Assembly (NCBI GenBank): GCA_029448655.1
Contig: JACCLO010000011.1
Coordinates: 1,116,001-1,180,000, forward strand
Length of the DNA stretch: 64,000 nucleotides
From: Wolfiporia cocos
Taxonomy: Eukaryota; Basidiomycota; Agaricomycetes; Polyporales; Phaeolaceae
Direction: 5' to 3'
In this document: positions 58,311 to 64,000 of the stretch, in pieces
Position numbering within the stretch: the first letter of the stretch is position 1
Layout of the letters: each line of letters opens with the position of its first letter
Translations under genes and position numbers: made by a program
Notes under the pieces: model-generated
What the model was told of the DNA's origin: nothing
Database searches by the model: none
The model's input: the letters and a program-made list of their open reading frames with translations, nothing else

Positions 58311-61300
58311 TCAGATCAACATGAAAAATAACCTTTCTAAGAAATTGCGAGGTCTAGGTTCCGGAGGAGGATTCAAAGGAGCATCTCCTCTCGAGAAGCG
58401 CATCTGATCCAGCCTGACAGCCCTCGTCTGATAGATCATCTTGTACCCAAGTGTAAGTAGCACGAAGACCGGCTTTAACAAGGCGGCAGTTATCAGCACC
58501 AGTTATAAGAACTCTCAGAGAATCCAAACACACTCACTAGTGGCGCGTAGGAAGATAGAAAAGTTCCGGCTGGATCCTGTACCTTCTGATTCGCAGATGG
58601 TGATGTTGTCCCCCTACAATTAATGGCCGATAATGCCGCGGTCGAACTTGCTGTGAGAGGTGTTGTGGTCGTAGGAGTGGGCGAAAAGACCAGTGAGGTA
58701 TCCGCTGCGATAAATGTCATATGCAGCGCCATAATCAGTTCCAATTGCAGTGCCTAAGTACTTTGGCGGATGGAGCTCACCAATCTTCCATTGATTATGC
58801 AAGAATACGGGCCAACCATTGATTATCAGTACCAGAACGCAGACGGTGAAAGCAAAGTATGCCAGCTGGATTCAACATTCATGCTATCTTTAGGCTGAAG
58901 TCCTCATAACTCAAGATGACATACGTATGGTTGCAAAGGGTTCCTGTGCTTCTTGAGTAACTCCAAATTCTTCTTTTGTTCTATCGCTTCTGCCTCTGGC
59001 TGATTTTCGATGTTTTTCTCTACATATGCGGTTCCCTGATACCATCTTTGATGCAAACCTCAATCAGATTCGACTCGCGCATCATCATTTGACAGGTTAT
59101 CACCTTATATACGTGAACAACATCCCTATCCACGAGAGCAGTGAGGCTACACTAGCCATCGAGGACAGCTGGCGAAAGGCCTGTGAACGATAGTTAGGTC
59201 GTTTATACAAATCGCCGTAACCATATCCACTTACCACACTCATACCATTCCTTGCACTCCAGAACGCCAGGCCACCCAGTAGAGACGAGAACAACACGGC
59301 AGTTAATGGCAGTACATAGAACGATTCTTGTGGACCAAGGCGGAGGGGCCTTCTATCTTCCTCTTGCCCCGGATCCGAAGGCGTGAGAGAACGATCATCC
59401 GTGTCAACCGGTACTTCCGTAACTGTTGTCTCTGGCTCCTGATCTCCGTAGATCTCTTCGTTCTCGTCAGCATTTTCGACATCGGCTTCTGGCGGTGAGG
59501 GATACTTGATCAGATGGGCGAACAGCTGTGGCGCATGGTGCCTCCGCGCGAGGAAGTATAGGAATCTGCTGCTGATATAGATGTCAGAAGCTGCCGCTGA
59601 CGATGCCGATAGCATGATCGCAGCGTTGATGATATGGGGCAGCTAAGTGAGTCGAATTTTACTCTTTAGCTAATACTCTATCAGATCAATTAGACGAGGT
59701 GCATACCCCCCTCACACGTGCTAAATGAAGAGCAATCACGAATGGTGAGGAAAATCCAGTGTCGGTTTCCGACGGAAGACATTCATTTGTCGATGGGACC
59801 AAGAGTCCGGCGCATATGATCCCGCCGACATAGAAAAGAGTGCTGCACGGAGTAAGTAAGTCCTCGTCACGCAGAAATGGTGTGGTTTACATTCTAATCC
59901 AGACTCGCTTGAGGGCCCTCGGTACATTCTGGAGATCCTACATCAGCAGGTCTGACTAGTGAGCCATATACATCTTCCCTTACTATCGTAGCATCTATGA
60001 CCTCTCCGGCAGCCTAATTACACAGCAGAAATTGTACCTGACCTTCAATATTGATCTAAGACGTCAGAGCACTCACAATTCCAGGGACCTCCGACCCGAA
60101 GAATGAGAATGCTGCTTGCATCAGGACGGCCAAAAACCCAAGAAACTCGCCCTTGCTCCCGTAATAGCCAAGGTAGGATGTGGCAAAGGGACCGGGATGA
60201 AGCCAATACTTGAAACCGATGTGCCTTCTCGGATGGACTTGAGCGCGTCTGTGCATCGAGCCACACGAATCACGTACCCTTCCGACGACGCACCAATGTC
60301 AATGGCAATACTGACAATGACTGAAGTCACGGGGTGAAGTGTGAGCATCAGAAGCTGTACCGCGCACTGAATGAGCACTTACTGATGAGGACGATAGTGA
60401 GAACCTTCACTGAGGATAACCAGAACTCAACTTCCCCATAATAGCGGGAAGGTAATAGGTTCAACGCAGTAGCTGCGCAAAGCTTCAGGAAGAATTGAAC
60501 ACGAGGTTCCGTCGAACTGCAAGGTCTACAGCTACTCACTAATGTGGCGGCCAATGCATTCCGGATGAACGTACTTGTCACCAATAATCAGTAAAGCCCT
60601 GTGCCTTGGTACTTCATGGAACTTACGGGGCTTGATAGTTGTCCTTCGGGAACCAGTATCCGACAGCAGAGGCAGCGGCAACAACCTCCGTCGCTTTAAG
60701 GTAGGGATTCCAGACCAGGAACGAACATGCCATTGCGACAAGACTCACGAAGTGTAACACTCCAGTTGTACTACGATTGTTAGAGCGTACCCTAACACGA
60801 GAAGGACATGTGGACCTACCCAAGATGCCCAGCCGAGAGAGAATCCAAGCGCAGGATCAACATAAAGGTCAGCCAGGCCAACGACACCGCCAACGTTTGG
60901 GCTTGATATACGCTCTTAATATAAGGTGACACATGAGGTGAGGCATGTCTCCTCACAGAAATGCAATCATCTCTGCAATGGATACGCAGAGGCAGTATAC
61001 GACTAGGCCCATAATCGAGTATCCCAGCAATGCGCCTACCGGACCACCGTATACGAGAGCGTCCTGCCGTGCATTGTGAGTAAGTGATGTGGCCATATGA
61101 CATCATTGTCTCGTACTGCGGATCCAAGGAAGAGACCAGTCCCGATGACACCACCTAGTAAAGGCACCTTCAATTTAATTATACGAATCTGGGATGCCTC
61201 CGGGTGCACACACGTGAGTACACAACTTACCAATCGAGATCATGCCGACTATCCGAACACAAGCCGATCCGTAATTATGCAATTGGCTGGACGCAAAAGT

Positions 61301-61563
61301 GACTCACTGTGTCGACGAGATAGCTGTGGAGGTAAGTCTGCTTTGATATTACGCCATTGGTGCTGCAGCTCAGATATTCGCTGCGAGACCGTAAGCGTGC
61401 GGATACGCGTCGGGCGAGCACTTGGTGGAGGTTCTTGGATCGTGACATTCAAGTTCCTTGGTGACGGTCGATTGGATGCTTCCTCATCTCCGCGGCGTCG
61501 TAGAACGCTCGAAGGAGATCGGGAGTTCCCCACAGGAGAGGTCAAAGCAATAGACTCTCCCAT
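58311..61563 (-). CDS. Amino acid permease (APC superfamily, YAT type), many exons
   Basis: At least 16 exons on the minus strand. The N-terminal cytosolic part (61563 to about 61307) ends LPPQLSRRHI. TM1 follows as GMISIGGVIGTGLFLGSA (a YAT hallmark), then ALVYGGPVGALLGYS, FLPNVGGVVGLADLYVDP, LLPSRYYGEVEFWLSSVKV, FKYWLHPGPFATSY, FFGSEVPGI / AAGEVIDATINVPRALKRVW, SSAAASDIYISSRFLY, AFRQLSSMASVASLLSWIGM and INGWPVF. The last exons give FLSSYAPL / PVFVLLTLGYKMIYQTRAVR and a tail SRGDAPLN. A hydrophilic acidic loop of ~55 residues (59.38-59.52 kb) is inserted before a late TM. Between 58.58 and 58.79 kb I could not find exon borders that keep frame, so a small unseen exon or a break there is possible. 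Confidence 0.8.
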
Positions 61564-61986
61564 TGAAGTGACCGATGCGCTGCTAGTTTACGCTTTAATG
61601 TGCTGATCCAAGTTTGCGAATCAAGGTTGATATACGAGACCTAGACGCCCGTCCTATCATCATACGGCGCCCAACACTGTACTGCATCTGTCAGATATCC
61701 GTATTGGTCGAGGCTGCGCTGCTCGGGTCCTGCGTCAATTATGCGCGCATTTCTGTGGACACACTGAGATAAAGGATGACAGAAACGTGTTCCGCGATGA
61801 CTACCCTCTGCAATTATAGACAATGTTTGGCCTCGGCTGTCCACCGGATGGGCGCTGGTGCATCAGCCTGTCGCCGCAACAAGATGCTCGTCTGTAGAGG
61901 CCACATCATGGATTCACGCAACGTGGGAGGAGTCAGGGGCAATATGTTTTAGGCCATATCCCAGACGTCGAGGTCTGTCCGAGTGC
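61564..61986. other. Intergenic, divergent promoters of permease and membrane protein
   Basis: About 0.4 kb, no gene seen. Confidence 0.4.
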
Positions 61987-61996
61987 TTTATATAAG
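61987..61996 (+). promoter_or_regulatory. TATA box of the membrane-protein gene
   Basis: TTTATATAAG, 42-51 nt before the ATG at 62038. It favours that start over the in-frame ATG at 61999, which is too close to the box. Confidence 0.55.
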
Positions 61997-62037
61997 CGAT
62001 GTGGTGTCGCGTGCTTTACTTACAACTTTCCTCCGAG

Positions 62038-63785
62038 ATGAGTGCCTTCTCTGCTCACACAACGTTAGGCATATACCGCCGCTCTTGCCCCAATGACACA
62101 ATCCTCGGGAACAGCTTTCTGCAAGCCTACTGTTGCACGAGCAGTTGTTATGAGAGTGCTACCAGTGGCTTATGCCTGAACGAGTCGATTATTATATACT
62201 ATAGCATATGTCAACAATTTCAATGTCCGAGTATCAGTCTTAACGACGGCTGCTACGGCGTTTGCCCTAATCCAGACATAGCGGGAATTGGTGTCCGCGT
62301 AGCGTTCTACGCGCAAAGTCTGGTAAATGGTAAGTCAGGACTGATGTATCAACATGCGGAGCAGCGTTGAGATGACATACCTGCAGCTTTGATCGTTATC
62401 TTTTCACCTGATGACGCGGCGTCAAGTGCATGGGCCAGCACTCTCCTTACGGGATCACTTGTCATTGCGGCGATAGCCCAGAAAGTCCAGCAGCCTCCGA
62501 CCATCACATTACATCATGCCACATTGGTGCTCAAGTACGTAGGCTGCTGACCACCCGGAGCTTGCACAGTAACATACTCCGTTACAGTTATGCCACGCTG
62601 TCTTGTATAAGCTCACTTGCGATAGCGCCACTTCTCCCTGTATGGCGCTCGACAGTGAGCGAACATCATCCGCCAGATCATAATCATACCGGCGACGACA
62701 TTGCGATCGGCGGCACATCAACGCTTGACATTCCAGGCGTATATACCAGAGCACGACAAATGAGACAGAGAATCATCATCTCTGTTGCTCTACTGCTACA
62801 GGTAAGCCAACGGGTAGGGCCGTAATAACTCTGAGATCAACACGTCACAGGTTTCGCTTCAATGGACGTGGGCCCTAATAATGTTCTTGTCTCCTGCATA
62901 TCAGCAAACGGTCTGCAGTGGTGCCACCGCCCTAATCTTCTTCTTCGGCCAATTCTCCGCAAAGGAGATCAATGACGATAAATATTACGTTTGGGTGTTA
63001 TGGTTAATATTTGGCCTAGGAGCGACGCTCTTCTTGACTGTGGTGCTTGCTGTCTCCGGCCAAAGCAGAGCATACAGCGATTCATTGCATTCATCAAGAT
63101 CGTCGTCAAGTAGCAGGTCCCAACCACCGCTCAAGGAATTATTTGACGCAATAAGGACGTCTATTAAACTTCTACGCCAGCGCAGGCACCAGCTGATTCT
63201 CTTGGTGAACTTGGTCTCGCTGGGAATATGGGTGTCATACATTTTGAGTGCGTCTATTCCAGATTCTCTAGTGTTTCACAGGAATTACATTGTGGTATAT
63301 CGCAGTGTCGGAGATCCAGACTTGGGCAAACTGCATCTTTCCTGGAGAAAACGACTTTGGGACGTTTGGCCAGGTGTGTGGCGATATAGTTGACGATCTG
63401 CATCCCAGCTGAAGTATGTCCACAGATCACGGCACTGATACTGGCTTTTGCACCCGTGTGGGCCCTCGTGGCAGCTGTCCCCAAGGTCTGGAGAAGAGTC
63501 CGGAGAGCAGTGAGAACCTATAGAAGAACAAGGGAGTCGATAAGCAATTCGCCAGCTGCTATCGGACGTCCGGACAGTATGGCAATCGAATTAGATCCGC
63601 CAGACTCACTGCATCACTCCGTCGGTGATGTGCGCGAACGTCTCCGTCGTGGTCGGACAACCCCTGCTGGGCCTCGTGCAATCCCTATACACAAGAGTAC
63701 GCCCGTGTACGTATCTTCCCACACGGGACGTGGGAATGTTATGGAGTTAGGACCGCTTCTTGGCAGCGCACATTCTGCGGTATGA
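62038..63785 (+). CDS. Multi-span membrane protein of unknown function (basidiomycete family)
   Basis: Six exons: 62038-62329, 62387-62534, 62570-62801, 62851-63247, 63282-63373 and 63426-63785, 506 aa with one frame. The N-terminal luminal part is rich in Cys (YCCTSSCYES, CQQFQCP, CYGVCPNPD), followed by NPDIAGIGVRVAFYAQSL, which begins the first membrane span. About seven hydrophobic segments follow, with His/Asp-rich and Ser-rich loops (HHPPDHNHTGDD; a Ser/Arg stretch near 63080-63120). The tail is long and basic (RRVRRAVRTYRRTRES). Many agaricomycete genomes carry proteins with the NPDIAGIGVR start as I recall, none characterised. Confidence 0.72.
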
Positions 63786-64000
63786 ACAATCTGTTAGGTT
63801 ATCCCATGATTGATGCAGATGTACAGCATTGAAACCTGATAATACCGTAAAGGAATTGACCCGAACTGCGGTGGGAACCACTGGTACACCATAGTCTACA
63901 GCGATACTGACTCGAGCGCAGCCATAGATGTCGAAACGGATTGGGCAGCACATACCAGATGAGGCAGCGTAAAGGTGAGGCGAAACCGCTCTTGTGCATA
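63786..64000. other. End of window, no gene seen
   Basis: 215 bp of 3' flank with no supportable feature. Confidence 0.4.

Noticed and set aside
1..64000. tRNA, rRNA, CRISPR, bacterial operon or viral genes
   Set aside because: No cloverleaf or B-box pattern was noticed, no spaced short repeats, no viral-type genes; intron-rich fungal genes throughout.

Overview
The window is nuclear DNA of a filamentous basidiomycete, most likely an Agaricomycete. Genes are split by many 45-65 nt GT-AG introns, often with very short exons. The content is fungal: HIS1, TRP4, HEM13, AP-2 sigma, UBC1, a Glo3-type ArfGAP, GH12 endoglucanase, P450, an F-box protein of basidiomycete type, and aldo-keto reductase. 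No bacterial operons, tRNA, rRNA or CRISPR were seen. Exon models were built by hand from splice consensus, reading frame and family alignment from memory. Most give one open frame of normal family length, but none is supported by RNA or by a search.

Layout. 0-16 kb is an accessory region. It holds four minus-strand paralogues (A 1.5-2.9, B 3.7-5.1, C 12.0-13.3, D 14.6-15.8 kb) of a fungal family whose motifs resemble the Rai1/DXO decapping nuclease fold. Between them lie a P450 (6.1-8.4), an F-box protein (9.0-11.2), a pair of short palindromic elements (5.4 and 5.9) and a TA-flanked non-autonomous DNA element (13.5-14.2). 16-34 kb is mostly metabolic and housekeeping: HIS1, an aryl-alcohol-type aldo-keto reductase, a 2OG-Fe(II) oxygenase, AP-2 sigma, TRP4, a ThDP enzyme, GH12, a GNAT and GLO3. 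A second 2OG oxygenase at 34.9-36.5 kb is an inverted duplicate of the one at 21.5-23.0 kb. 37.8-43.5 kb holds a small-molecule methyltransferase, a second TIR element (40.3-41.3) and UBC1. 43.7-51.6 kb holds three MFS transporters in tandem, two of them in a fresh 2.5 kb duplication. They are followed by an SDR (51.7-52.8) and a TRI5-like terpene synthase (54.1-55.2), a possible small terpenoid locus. 55.6-64 kb holds a hypothetical protein, HEM13, an amino acid permease and a multi-span membrane protein.

The most interesting signal is the cluster of Rai1/DXO-like paralogues. All four keep an E-x-D pair, but all four lack the Lys expected in the E-x-K motif, and the fourth copy has drifted further at other motif positions and uses a GC-AG intron.
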